NCBI RefSeq assembly: GCF_001945445.1
Contig: NZ_MSXW01000052.1
Span: forward strand, 1 to 64,000
Reading direction: 5' to 3'
Length of the DNA: 64,000 nucleotides
DNA from: Pseudomonas sp. PA27(2017)
GTDB taxonomy: Bacteria > Pseudomonadota > Gammaproteobacteria > Pseudomonadales > Pseudomonadaceae
In this document: positions 45,639 to 54,309 of the stretch, piece after piece
Layout of the letters: every line of letters starts with the position of its first letter
How positions within the stretch are numbered: position 1 is the first letter of the stretch
Notes under the pieces: generated by a model
What the model was told of the DNA's origin: nothing
Seen by the model: only the letters and a program-made list of their open reading frames with translations
Databases searched by the model: none
Program-made: the position numbers and the translations under genes

Positions 45639-45794
45639 TCATAGCATGGGATTGCCGGCCATGATCCGATCATCAACGTATTGCTGGATGCAATTAAGAT
45701 GGCAGGTGTCGCGTTGACCTTGAACCAAGAGCCGCCGGGCCCGAGCGTTTAGGTGATTTACTTCGCTGCGACTCTGCCTAGCGGCGGGGTACAT
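45639..45794 (-). CDS. possible small protein (51 aa)
   Basis: The frame reads MYPAARQSRSEVNHLNARAR, then LLVQGQRDTCHLNCIQQYVD, DRIMAGNPML. Composition is protein-like, with two Cys residues, but no clear ribosome-binding site precedes the ATG at 45794. A longer reading from 45872 is open too. Kept as weak. Confidence 0.35.
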   Translation of the reverse strand: MYPAARQSRSEVNHLNARARRLLVQGQRDTCHLNCIQQYVDDRIMAGNPML

Positions 45795-45884
45795 ATGGAG
45801 ATCATCAGCATGAAGAGAACGCTTGGTATACAGATCTGAGTAGTCAGGTGAGACAGGGGCCGAAAGATGCAAAGGCTCGCGTGC

Positions 45885-46202
45885 TCAGCCTACGTCTAGC
45901 GACGTCTGTCTATCGTATTTACGGTAGAACATGAACGCCGGAGGAGTGTGTGCATCTGCTTTCGCATTGTTCCGGCCTTCACACAGCCACTCGCCCACGA
46001 AAGCCTCTGGGCCCGCGACGATCAGAGCATTTTCAGGATTCCTCAGAACCTCAGCCACCTGACGCGCGCCACCAGGCATGAAGCTCACGAGCTTGGCCTC
46101 CGGCGTGTTCTCTACGAGCAGCTTTCCTTCCTCTGTCAAACGGCCCCGAAGCACACCCAATCCGATGTTGTGTACCACCAAAGGTTCGCATTTCACGTCC
46201 AT
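45885..46202 (-). CDS. hypothetical protein (105 aa)
   Basis: ATG at 46202 has AAGGAG at good spacing. Soluble protein, MDVKCEPLVVHNIGLGVLRG to KYDRQTSLDVG, without a motif I recognise. It is alone between short intergenic stretches. Confidence 0.65.
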   Translation of the reverse strand: MDVKCEPLVVHNIGLGVLRGRLTEEGKLLVENTPEAKLVSFMPGGARQVAEVLRNPENALIVAGPEAFVGEWLCEGRNNAKADAHTPPAFMFYRKYDRQTSLDVG

Positions 46203-46754
46203 GAATCACTCCTTGAATTTGCGATGATTAGTGCGGGCATATTGCCCTGCTGGCGTCCATTTGAGGAGCACCAATCTTCCAGGCTTGCAGGCTTGCAGGC
46301 TTGCAGGCAACGAGACCATAGGCACCATTGTGCTGGCAACGCCATCCCAGCAAGCGGCTGCCCTAGATTTGGACAGGAGGTTGCTGATGGTGATCTTGTC
46401 TCGTCTCGAATATGAGTCAAACTTCCCTGACGCAGTAGCGTGATGCAACGACGTCGACTCAAATTTACCTGGGCACGTTTCGACTCCTGTAGACGTTTCT
46501 TAAAAAACAGCGTCCAGGGCAGCATGCCTGCTGTCTAGGCCTAGCCCAAGGCGCACAGCAGCAACAATTTGCACACTCATCGATCTCAGCCTACGCTGCG
46601 CTCCCAATAGAATGATTCGTCAATCTCCATCATCTTCGGAAAACTCCCGTGATAGCTGCCAAAGCATCACTAGCCAAAACAACTGTTTACGTATACAGTA
46701 TTAAGCAGCCCTATCTGAATAAGGTTCGGCCCCTCGACGCCAGGCAGGATCCTC
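46203..46754. other. intergenic stretch with octamer repeats
   Basis: About 550 bp without a convincing gene. It contains the AGGCTTGC tandem at 46281-46308. Otherwise I see no RNA gene or terminator. Confidence 0.45.
46281..46308. repeat. 3.5 tandem copies of AGGCTTGC
   Basis: AGGCTTGC is repeated head to tail at 46281, 46289 and 46297, followed by AGGC. Short tandem octamers of this kind can change copy number by slipped-strand pairing. Confidence 0.9.
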
Positions 46755-46982
46755 ATGAGCAAGACACACCACAATCTGAGACTGACATCCCCACGATGCT
46801 CATTCTGCGGTGCAATCTGGCAACCTGCTGAGGGCGTTGACGCCCTTGCGACATGCTGCCCTAGCTGTGCAGTTGAGCGTCGCGCATTAGTCCAAGTCCA
46901 CTTCCAGCTTCATCCCCTGCACGCCTCTGATTTTATCGGCGGTTATCTATTACCCCGCCGATTACGCAGTGTGGCAGGCTAA
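46755..46982 (+). CDS. small zinc-ribbon-like protein (75 aa)
   Basis: ATG at 46755 has AGGA five bases upstream. PRCSFCGAIWQ and ATCCPSCAVERR give two Cys pairs with the spacing of a small zinc ribbon. It stops 4 bp before the 3' end of the convergent kinase gene. Function unknown. Confidence 0.55.
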   Translation: MSKTHHNLRLTSPRCSFCGAIWQPAEGVDALATCCPSCAVERRALVQVHFQLHPLHASDFIGGYLLPRRLRSVAG

Positions 46983-46986
46983 GCGC

Positions 46987-48015
46987 TTAGACGCAGAAGA
47001 AGTCTTCGAGCTCTCGATCAACTGCACTCCGCGAGATGACTCCCTGCGATTGGCCCAGAGTCTTCACACGCCCGTCCCCTAATGGCTCACTCCAAGCTTT
47101 CCATTCATGCTGGCGCAGCGAGTGCAACTGCCACTGCACGACCTTAAGGCGCCCCGCTGACTGTGTCTCCCACCTAACTAAATTTGGAGCAACTGTCGTA
47201 TCCCATACCGAATCGATCGGCAAACCCGAGATCGCATTTAGTGCTTGGTCGGCATTTGCGTACCGGTCATAAGGGTCGTCAGCAAGCATTTTTCGAATGA
47301 CACGACGCCAACTCTTGGGGACGTGGGGCAACCATCGCAAGCGTTTAGCAAAGCCTCCTTTCTTTACCGCATCTTGCGGGGATTCGTTTTGGAAGATGTA
47401 CCAAACCTCGCCATGCAGCAGCCGATAAATCGTCATGCCCAAGGCCCAGATATCACTTCTGACGCTAGTGCCTCCGCCATGCCAAATTTCCCATGCGATG
47501 TGGTCTGCATAACCAGCTGCGGAGCCATACCCCAAAAGCAGGTTGTCAGTCACAAGACCAAAATCACCCAGCTTCGCCATCCCCAGGTGATCAAGCAGAA
47601 TGTTCCCCGGCTTGATGTCTCGATGGAGCATGCCCCTTCCGTGCAACGCACCCAAACCGATCAGAACGTCTAAAGCGTGCCTACGCACCGTACTCAGGCT
47701 CAGAGGGCCACCCTCATAGCGGGCGTGTAAAGAGCCACCAGGGCAGTACGCCATCGTAAAGCGAATGTTCTCGGCAGACTCGTCAATCCCATAGACCTGC
47801 ACCACATTTCGATGAGTGGCACTTGATAGATGTCTGGCCTCCGCAAGGAAGGCCTGCCTAATAGCGAGCCACTCAGCATCATCATTCTCGGGTTTGCGCG
47901 CTATAACTTTGACAGCCACTTCCCCGTGCACCCCATCCTGCCCCAGGAAAACCTCACCAAAGTGGCCTTCACCCAACTTCCTAACGATCTGCAAGTTTGG
48001 GACAACTCTGCTCAT
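46987..48015 (-). CDS. eukaryotic-like Ser/Thr protein kinase
   Basis: A 342-residue soluble kinase. The Gly loop is LGEGHFGEVFLG, the ATP Lys is in EVAVKVIARK, the catalytic loop is MLHRDIKPGNILLD, the Mg loop DFGLVTD and the P+1 region HIAWEIW. All core residues are present, so it should be active. Residues about 265-342 form a tail without a known domain and without a membrane helix, unlike PknB-type sensors. ATG at 48015 overlaps the upstream stop (ATGA), so it is translationally coupled to the small protein before it. Such coupled kinases often occur in defence modules (for example Stk2-like), but that role is inferred. Confidence 0.87.
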   Translation of the reverse strand: MSRVVPNLQIVRKLGEGHFGEVFLGQDGVHGEVAVKVIARKPENDDAEWLAIRQAFLAEARHLSSATHRNVVQVYGIDESAENIRFTMAYCPGGSLHARYEGGPLSLSTVRRHALDVLIGLGALHGRGMLHRDIKPGNILLDHLGMAKLGDFGLVTDNLLLGYGSAAGYADHIAWEIWHGGGTSVRSDIWALGMTIYRLLHGEVWYIFQNESPQDAVKKGGFAKRLRWLPHVPKSWRRVIRKMLADDPYDRYANADQALNAISGLPIDSVWDTTVAPNLVRWETQSAGRLKVVQWQLHSLRQHEWKAWSEPLGDGRVKTLGQSQGVISRSAVDRELEDFFCV

Positions 48016-48488
48016 GGCCGAGCCCTATGTGCAACCACCAACATAGCTGCCTCTCGGCTACCCTTACGCAGCTTTGCCCCTTCCAGTTGCGCCTCCCAAA
48101 AAGCATCGTCTGCGACACAGTCATCGACCTTACGCCCATATGTCCGACTGATCACATCCTTCTTGAGTACTCGTGTTTCACAGACGGAAGCAGCTGCGCA
48201 CATGATTACTCCTCGAAGCTCGGCACCATCAAGCAAGCCGCCCCTCGCACTGCTTCCCTGGGGAAGTGCACTCGCTTTGATGACAACTTGATCTACAGCG
48301 TTGCCCTCAAGGAAGCCTTTGCAGCGATGGAAAAGAGTCTCATATGCCTTTGCACGATCCCCGGTGGGAAGCTTCCAAGTTTCATCCCTGATCAGGGTTA
48401 ACGGGGCATCCTGGTCTTCCGGTATGGACGCATCTACGACGGTCACATCACCCGAACCTATTACCAACCCTACGCAGCGCGTTGCCAT
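48012..48488 (-). CDS. small protein, possible RNase H/RuvC-like fold, coupled to the kinase
   Basis: 158 residues from ATG at 48488, which has AAGGA seven bases upstream; an ATG 12 codons earlier is less likely. MATRCVGLVIGSGDVTVVDA is a first beta-hairpin with the spacing of RNase H folds. VDQVVIKASALPQGSSARGG resembles the second acidic-strand region of DUF3010-type proteins. A late Asp pair (VDDCVADDAFW) and EAAMLVVAHRA close the fold. The usual catalytic first Asp is not clear, so activity is uncertain. It overlaps the kinase start by four bases, so it is a likely kinase partner or substrate. Confidence 0.6.
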   Translation of the reverse strand: MATRCVGLVIGSGDVTVVDASIPEDQDAPLTLIRDETWKLPTGDRAKAYETLFHRCKGFLEGNAVDQVVIKASALPQGSSARGGLLDGAELRGVIMCAAASVCETRVLKKDVISRTYGRKVDDCVADDAFWEAQLEGAKLRKGSREAAMLVVAHRARP

Positions 48489-48767
48489 ATACTTTTCCTT
48501 GTGAGGGCATTTGAATCCAGACATGGTATTACAGCACTCAGGTTCGTCAATACCTTGCTTTGCACACTAAGCGATAGGCAATGTAAGGCTGATCTTGCGA
48601 CGAGGAAAAATGAAATAAATTGATTCAGCGTGTTAATCTTATCTTGCCTCACATCGCCGGACTGAGGGTTGCATCAGTGTTTCGAGTTTATTTCGCTGCC
48701 ACGTAGTCATCCTCATCCAACGAACGTGCAATAGAAGTTTTTGCAAAACTCACAATGGATTTGAAAC

Positions 48768-49973
48768 GTGAATAAAAGGCTGCCAATCAAACGAGACGCA
48801 CGAGCATGGCTCGTGTCTTGCGCAGGTAGGGCATGGAAACGTCTTAAGACATCATTTTTGATAGTGTGCCAATTGATAGGGACGAGCTGGGGGTCGTTAA
48901 TCATTGCGCTGCTAACAATTGGAAGTGCCGCAATGATCTCCGTGATGAGCACAGATATAAAGTCTGAGTTCTCTCAGACCGAGACCATAGAACAGTTTTT
49001 CAACACTGACTACCTCTGGCCATCCATATTACTTTGCATTGCTGCGGTTGTTGCTGTATTCCTCAGAGAGGTTGGTGTAGTTACTACAACTCGCAAAAAA
49101 GAAAAAGAACTCCAGGATCGCCTTACAACCATGCCGCCCAAGCAATTTCTTGCAGCCTACAGTGACACGATAATAGACATAAGACTGCTGTATGAGAGTT
49201 TAGAGCGGAGCAATGAATCGCAACAAATGAGCAAAGAGACTCTCGCAAGTGACATTCGAGTCATCCTCACAAAGATTCTCGTGCTCGCCCAAAACTGGGA
49301 CAGCGCACCTTCAGAAACCTACCGCGCCAATATCATGATGGTAGAGATGGATAAGGGACAGATCAGAAAGCATCTGTCATCACAGGTCAATGACAGCCCA
49401 TTCTTTTTATTTAGTTCAAATATCGATGCTCGCCTGGATAACGCCGACGGCATACTTCACATCAGCGATCTTGAGCTGTCGACTCTTGTTAGCAATCAAA
49501 CCCTCGCAGAGCCAGACAATGAAATCCTGCCAATATGCTTTCCTTTCAAAATAGACACAACCGACGCCGCAAAGTCCCAGCCGAACCTACCTGGCGGCCC
49601 TATTGCTGTTGCCTCTATGGAAGCTCAGTACATCCAGAACTCTCGAACGCATTTCAAAGAGTGGCTAGAGGATGAGGCGCTTCACAATCCGCATATAACA
49701 GAACACTACAAATTTACTATCGGTAAATATTACACAAACCATCGAGTTGCCACCTCAATACTTTCGATACCGCTTGTATCGCGCCCCACAAAGGATGACG
49801 AAAAAAAAGCTGTTGGGTGTTTAAATATTTATAACAACAAAACAAATATTTTGATGGGCGACAGCCGTAATGCGCAGTTTGTACAGCTGCTCCAGCCAAT
49901 TTGCGCGTACTTATGTGACATGATATTATTATATCGTACATTCATCGATATGGAGGCTAGTGAAAATGAATGA
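48768..49973 (+). CDS. two-helix membrane protein with a cytoplasmic sensor-like domain
   Basis: 401 residues from a GTG. Membrane helices lie near residues 30-55 (FLIVCQLIGTSWGSLIIALL) and 83-101 (LWPSILLCIAAVVAVFLREV). A coiled segment follows, then about 250 cytoplasmic residues with a GAF-like feel (LPICFPFKID, ATSILSIPLVSR, KKAVGCLNIYNNKT), though I cannot name the family. The next small gene overlaps its 3' end. AT-richer than its neighbours. Could be a defence sensor or effector; function unknown. Confidence 0.7.
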   Translation: MNKRLPIKRDARAWLVSCAGRAWKRLKTSFLIVCQLIGTSWGSLIIALLTIGSAAMISVMSTDIKSEFSQTETIEQFFNTDYLWPSILLCIAAVVAVFLREVGVVTTTRKKEKELQDRLTTMPPKQFLAAYSDTIIDIRLLYESLERSNESQQMSKETLASDIRVILTKILVLAQNWDSAPSETYRANIMMVEMDKGQIRKHLSSQVNDSPFFLFSSNIDARLDNADGILHISDLELSTLVSNQTLAEPDNEILPICFPFKIDTTDAAKSQPNLPGGPIAVASMEAQYIQNSRTHFKEWLEDEALHNPHITEHYKFTIGKYYTNHRVATSILSIPLVSRPTKDDEKKAVGCLNIYNNKTNILMGDSRNAQFVQLLQPICAYLCDMILLYRTFIDMEASENE

Positions 49974-50181
49974 TATTGCCGCTAAGCCAATTATTGACGG
50001 CGCAAACGCAGACGCCAACGATAGATCTCCCATAGCGTTGAAAAATAAGGCTTTTGCGAAAATATATAGCAGCAGGATGTCCCGCGAAGAGCTCAGAGAG
50101 TCGATGCTGGCCAAGGCTAAAGATGTCGTTGAAAAGGGCATTTCCTCTATTGAGCTAGTGACTGTTAAGGAACATCGATAG
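49966..50181 (+). CDS. small hypothetical protein (71 aa), coupled to the membrane protein
   Basis: ATG at 49966 lies inside the end of the upstream gene (8-bp overlap) and has GGAGG nine bases upstream. The product is charged and helical (MNDIAAKPIIDGANADANDR to SSIELVTVKEHR). No family known. A strong terminator follows, which marks the end of this two-gene unit. Confidence 0.7.
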   Translation: MNDIAAKPIIDGANADANDRSPIALKNKAFAKIYSSRMSREELRESMLAKAKDVVEKGISSIELVTVKEHR

Positions 50182-50228
50182 CACTCCCTCTGCCTATCCG
50201 CCTTATTAGCTGCTGCCTGCAGTCCTTT

Positions 50229-50252
50229 GAAAGCCACCGCAAGGTGGCTTTC
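50229..50252 (+). terminator. Rho-independent terminator
   Basis: GAAAGCCACC (50229-50238), loop GCAA, GGTGGCTTTC (50243-50252), then TTGCTT. It lies 47 bp after the small gene stop. Confidence 0.85.
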
Positions 50253-50549
50253 TTGCTTCTGTAGGCCGACATTCGTCGCGGGTCGCGGGAAAGCGATGAA
50301 GCGAGCTTGGCGCGCATAGGTGCCGGCTCTCAAAACGTTATGGTCTTAACTGGCTTGCGGGATAGACGGGCTTGCGGTGATGTGGCTGCAGATGGGCGTG
50401 CGATCAGCCCAGTGAGTGTTTAGCGCTGGTGGCTCAGTGGCAAGTGATAAGAAGAGAGGGATATGTAGCTCTCTCATCTGCTGCAGGCCTTTATTCGATC
50501 ACCCAATCCGCCCCGTGCTTACTGCGAAGCCCCCGCAGAAGGACAAGCT
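50253..50549. other. no gene recognised, next to the composition boundary
   Basis: About 300 bp between the terminator and the truncated aminotransferase gene. I see no tRNA or attachment-site core here. Confidence 0.45.
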
Positions 50550-51641
50550 TCAGCTGGGAAAACAAGCTTGCGAAAAGCGAAATAGTTGCTTAAAATAGTT
50601 ACTCAACTCCCTTACAGAACCTAATTTCAGGGTACTAGTATAGGGTTGGGGGGCGACAAGAGTGGTGCCCATGCCGCTATGGCCATGGCCGCTGCTGGTT
50701 TCGCTGGCGTGCTGCTGAGCCAAGCGCATGGCCTGGGCCATTTCATGGCTGCAGCCGTACACCGAGCACGGCACGCCGCCGGCGATCGGCTTACCGAGGG
50801 TGATGAAGTCCGGCTTTAGGTTCCAGGCTCGGGTACAGCCGCCAGGGCCGGTGGAGATGGTGTGGGTTTCGTCGATGATCAGCAGGCTGCCGTATTTCTT
50901 GCTCAGCTCGCGAACCTTTTCCATGAAGCCTGGCTCGGGCAGCACCATACCGATATTGGTCATCGCTGGCTCGCAGAGGATCGCCGCCACGTCACCTTGG
51001 GCAAGCGCCGCCTCCAGCGCAGCGACATCGTTGAACGGCACGGCGCGGCTGGTCTTGGCCAGGTTGCGCGCCTGGCCGATCAGGCCGCCACGGTGCACGG
51101 TGCGGCCTTCCTTGCAGCGCACCATGACGTCGTCGACGGTGCCGTGGTAGCAGCCATCGAACACCAGCAGCACCTTACGGTTGGTGATGGCGCGGGCCCA
51201 GCGGATCACGAAGCGGTTGGCGTCGGTGGCGGTGGTCGCCACCTGCCAGAACGGCAGGCCGAAACGTTCGGCGAGCAGTTCGCCGGCGATGATCGCGTCC
51301 TCGCCGGGCAGCATGGTGGTCAGGCCGTTGGCGCCCTGCTCGGCGATGGCCTGGGCGATGGGCTCGGGCGAGTGGCCGAACATGCTGCCGGTGTCGCCCA
51401 GGCAGAAGTCGATGTACTCGTGGCCGTCGACGTCATGAAAGCGCGCACCCTTGGCGCGGCTGACGAACAGCGAACTGGGCATCGACCAGTCGCTCATCCA
51501 GTGCATCGGCACGCCGCCGAACAGCGACTTGCGGGCGCGCTTGGCCAATTCCACGGATTTCGGGTTGCGTTGCAGGAAATGCTCGCGCTCACGGGCGGCG
51601 AAGGTTTCGACGGCTTTATCGTTGATGCCACTCGGGTACAT
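50550..51641 (-). pseudogene. class III aminotransferase truncated at the 3' end
   Basis: ATG at 51641 has AGGAG seven bases upstream. The frame shows the PLP-aminotransferase class III order: FLGDTGSMFGH-like start (CLGDTGSMFGHSPEPI), FDGCYHGTVDDVM, LCEPAMTNIGMVLPEPGF, LLIIDETHTISTGPGG and the Lys region DFITLGKPIAGGVPCSVYG. After SGMGTTL the family reads on for about 80 residues (usually AGN...). Here it changes to unrelated text and stops at 50550, about 360 residues in. The break is near 50655. It resembles the aspartate/GSA-aminomutase group. The SDR genes and LysR gene beside it suggest a catabolic locus cut by inserted DNA. Confidence 0.87.
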
Positions 51642-51682
51642 GGGAAGGCTCCTGTTGTTGTCAGTCGGGGTCAACGCAGCGC

Positions 51683-52438
51683 TCAGTTACCGGCCGACAC
51701 CCCGCAGTCGATGGCCAGATCCGCGCCGGTGATCGACCGTGCGCCGCTCTGGCAGAGAAAGAACGCCAGGTCGGCCACCTCACCGGGCTGGATGAAGCGC
51801 GCCGCCGCGCCTTGTGGGTACTTGGCGAGCAAATCCTGGTAATAGGCGTCCTGGTCGCCATTGCCGTAGCGCTCGGCCTGGAACTTGAGCATCGGGGTTT
51901 CCACATCGCCCGGTGACACGCTATTGCAGCGCACGCCATCAGGGGCCAGGTCCAGCGCCAGGGCCTTGGTCATGAGGGTCACCGCGCCCTTGCTGGCGCA
52001 GTAAGCAGCGGCGTTGCGGTTACCCTGGCGGCCGGCGTCGCTGGAGATGTTGACGATGGCACCCCTGCTCTCGCGTAACGCCGGGATGCTGGCCGAGCAC
52101 ATGAAGAAGGTGGCTTTGAGGTTGACGTCCAGCACGATGTCGAAGTCCTCTTCACTGCACGTCTCCACCGGCCCCTCGCGCCATACCCCGGCACAGTTGA
52201 TCAGGGCGTCCAGGCGACCGGTGGAGGCCAGCAGCGCGGCGACCACGTCACGGCAGGCGCCGGGTTTACGGATGTCGGCGGCGTGGGCGCCGGCCAGCTT
52301 GCCGGCGGCTTGCCGGGCAGCAAGGGTGCTGGCGTCCAGGTCGGTGCCGAACACCGTCCAGCCGCCTGCGGTGAAACGCTCGCACATGGCCTGGCCGATA
52401 CCACCCAGGGCACCGGTAATCAGAACGACGGGTTGCAT
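51683..52438 (-). CDS. SDR-family oxidoreductase
   Basis: About 251 residues. The NAD(P)-binding start is VVLITGALGGIGQAMCERF, the N-N-A-G-type motif reads NCAGV, the active site is ISSDAGRQGN with Y-x3-K in AYCASKGAV, and GADLAIDCGVSAGN ends the fold. Classical SDR length. ATG at 52438 gives a normal start. A longer upstream frame is not needed. It lies between the aminotransferase gene and a second SDR gene on one strand, so the three probably form an operon. Confidence 0.92.
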   Translation of the reverse strand: MQPVVLITGALGGIGQAMCERFTAGGWTVFGTDLDASTLAARQAAGKLAGAHAADIRKPGACRDVVAALLASTGRLDALINCAGVWREGPVETCSEEDFDIVLDVNLKATFFMCSASIPALRESRGAIVNISSDAGRQGNRNAAAYCASKGAVTLMTKALALDLAPDGVRCNSVSPGDVETPMLKFQAERYGNGDQDAYYQDLLAKYPQGAAARFIQPGEVADLAFFLCQSGARSITGADLAIDCGVSAGN

Positions 52439-52535
52439 CGATTCGCTCCTCGGCCCGCGGGCCGCTCGAAAGGTGGAATAAAGAGGGCTTTCAGCAGGCC
52501 GCATGACCGAGCGCAGTAGTTTTCACACGGCCTGC

Positions 52536-53300
52536 TCAGGGCGCCTTGTTCTCGATCAGGCTGTTGCCACCGTCGATGGTCAGCGTCTCGCCGGTGATGT
52601 AGCTGGCTTCCGGCGATGCCAGAAAAGCCACCGCAGCGGCGACTTCTTCGGGATGGCCGGCGCGCCCCACCGGCACGTAGGCAGCGGCCCGTACTTCTTC
52701 CGGCAGGCTGGCTGCAGTGGCGATCCAGCCCGGCGCGACGGAGTTCACGGTAATGCCCTGCCCCGCCACTTCCAGCGCCAGCGACAGGTTGAGGCCGACC
52801 ATGCCGGCCTTGGCCGCGCTGTAGCCGGCCTCACCGGGATTGCCGACACGGGTGCCGGTCACCGAACTGACGTGTACCACCCGGCCATAACCGCGCCGCT
52901 GCATGCCCGGCAGCACGGCGCGAGTGAGCAGGAAGGCGGTGGTCAGGTTGCGCGAGAGCGACAGATTCCAGACGTCCAGGCTCATCTTGGCGACTTCGAC
53001 GAACGGCTCCGGGCTGCCCTGCATGGCCATGCCGGCGTTGTTGACGAGGATGTCGATGCGCCCCCACAACGACTCGGCCCAATCGGCAAAGGCCTGGGTC
53101 TGCGCTTCGTCGGTAAGGTCCACCGCGCAGCCTTCCGCCTCGAAACCGGCAGCGCGAAGCTCGGCCACCCGCTCGGCAATACGCGCACTGCTGGCGGTAA
53201 CGATCAGCTTGACGCCAGCCGCGCCGAGGCGACGTGCGATGGCCATGCCGATGCCACTTTCACTACCGGCGCCACTGACCAATGCGACCTGACCTGCCAT
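52536..53300 (-). CDS. SDR-family oxidoreductase
   Basis: About 254 residues. MAGQVALVSGAGSESGIGMA carries the TGxxxGxG-type dinucleotide motif (with SG), NNAGMAMQG follows, and the active site is VSSVTG with Y-x3-K in YSAAKAGMV. LTIDGGNSLIENKAP is the usual end. ATG at 53300 is preferred to a start four codons upstream. First gene of the putative operon, divergent from the LysR gene that likely controls it. Substrate unknown. Confidence 0.92.
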   Translation of the reverse strand: MAGQVALVSGAGSESGIGMAIARRLGAAGVKLIVTASSARIAERVAELRAAGFEAEGCAVDLTDEAQTQAFADWAESLWGRIDILVNNAGMAMQGSPEPFVEVAKMSLDVWNLSLSRNLTTAFLLTRAVLPGMQRRGYGRVVHVSSVTGTRVGNPGEAGYSAAKAGMVGLNLSLALEVAGQGITVNSVAPGWIATAASLPEEVRAAAYVPVGRAGHPEEVAAAVAFLASPEASYITGETLTIDGGNSLIENKAP

Positions 53301-53405
53301 TGCCCTGAACATACCCACCTCACGCAAACCGGGTTTCGATGAGCTGGATGCTAGGCGCATGAATCTGATACAAAAAGACAACTGTTATCAGGAAATCTGA
53401 CAACC

Positions 53406-54308
53406 ATGATCTTCACCAGCGAAACGCTGCGGGTCTTTCTCGCCGTTATCGACAAAGGTTCGTTTTCAGCAGCCGCTCGTTCCCTGGGTCGCGTGCCCTC
53501 GGCGGTGAACATGGCGGTGTCGCAGCTGGAGGCGGAGCTCGACCTGACGCTTTTCGATCGCTCGACCCGCAAGGCGCTGCCCACGGCTGCCGCCCGAGCC
53601 CTGGAGCCCCAGGCCCGGCAGGTGGCCAGCCAGCTCAACCTGCTCGATGCCCACGCCCTGCAACTGCACAAGGGCCTGGAACGCCGCTTGGTGATCGCCA
53701 TGGCACCGGAGCTGCAGACCGGCGCCTGGAGCCGGCCACTGACCACCCTGGCTCGGGAATTTCCGACCCTGGAAATCGAGATTCGCTCGGCCGCACAGAC
53801 CGACGCGGTGCGCATGATTCATGACGGCAGCGCGCATGTGGCCCTGATGTTCGAGCGTCCCGGCATCGACGAGCGCGAAGCCTTCGCCGAGGCCGGCAGC
53901 CAGTTGCTCACCGCGGTGGCGGCGCCGGGCTATCCGTTCGACAGCGAGGGCAAGCGGCTGGACGCCGGGCAGATGGCCGATACCCGGCAGATCGTGGTGG
54001 CCAGCGACGATCCCAAGGCCTCGGAACCGCAGATCGTACTGTCGCACCGGGTATGGCTGACCGACAGCTACATGGCCACCCTCGATCTGGTGCAGGCGGG
54101 CATGGGCTGGGCCTACCTGCCCCATCCGCTGGTACAACCGATGATCGACTCGGGAGTGCTGGCCGCGGTGAAGTTCGACAACATGGCCAGCCAGATCCGC
54201 CTGTGGGTCGATGTGATCTGGTACAAGAGCCGCCCGCTGGGCCTCGGCGCGCGTCGCTATCTGCAACTGCTGCGCGAGCAGGTGGAAGCCGGCCCGGCAC
54301 GCTCCTGA
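53406..54308 (+). CDS. LysR-family transcriptional regulator
   Basis: A 300-residue regulator. The HTH is FLAVIDKGSFSAAARSLGRV, SAVNMAVSQLEAELDLTLFD. The effector domain follows (LVIAMAPELQTGAWSRPL, and GMGWAYLPHPLVQPMI). It is divergent from the SDR operon over 105 bp, the usual place for a LysR regulator of that operon. Confidence 0.9.
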   Translation: MIFTSETLRVFLAVIDKGSFSAAARSLGRVPSAVNMAVSQLEAELDLTLFDRSTRKALPTAAARALEPQARQVASQLNLLDAHALQLHKGLERRLVIAMAPELQTGAWSRPLTTLAREFPTLEIEIRSAAQTDAVRMIHDGSAHVALMFERPGIDEREAFAEAGSQLLTAVAAPGYPFDSEGKRLDAGQMADTRQIVVASDDPKASEPQIVLSHRVWLTDSYMATLDLVQAGMGWAYLPHPLVQPMIDSGVLAAVKFDNMASQIRLWVDVIWYKSRPLGLGARRYLQLLREQVEAGPARS

Positions 54309-54309
54309 G

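Noticed and set aside
46281-46308. CRISPR array
   Set aside because: The units are 8 bp with no spacers; no cas gene is present in the window.
50253-50660. tRNA-linked attachment site at the island edge
   Set aside because: No tRNA cloverleaf or integrase gene is visible near the boundary.
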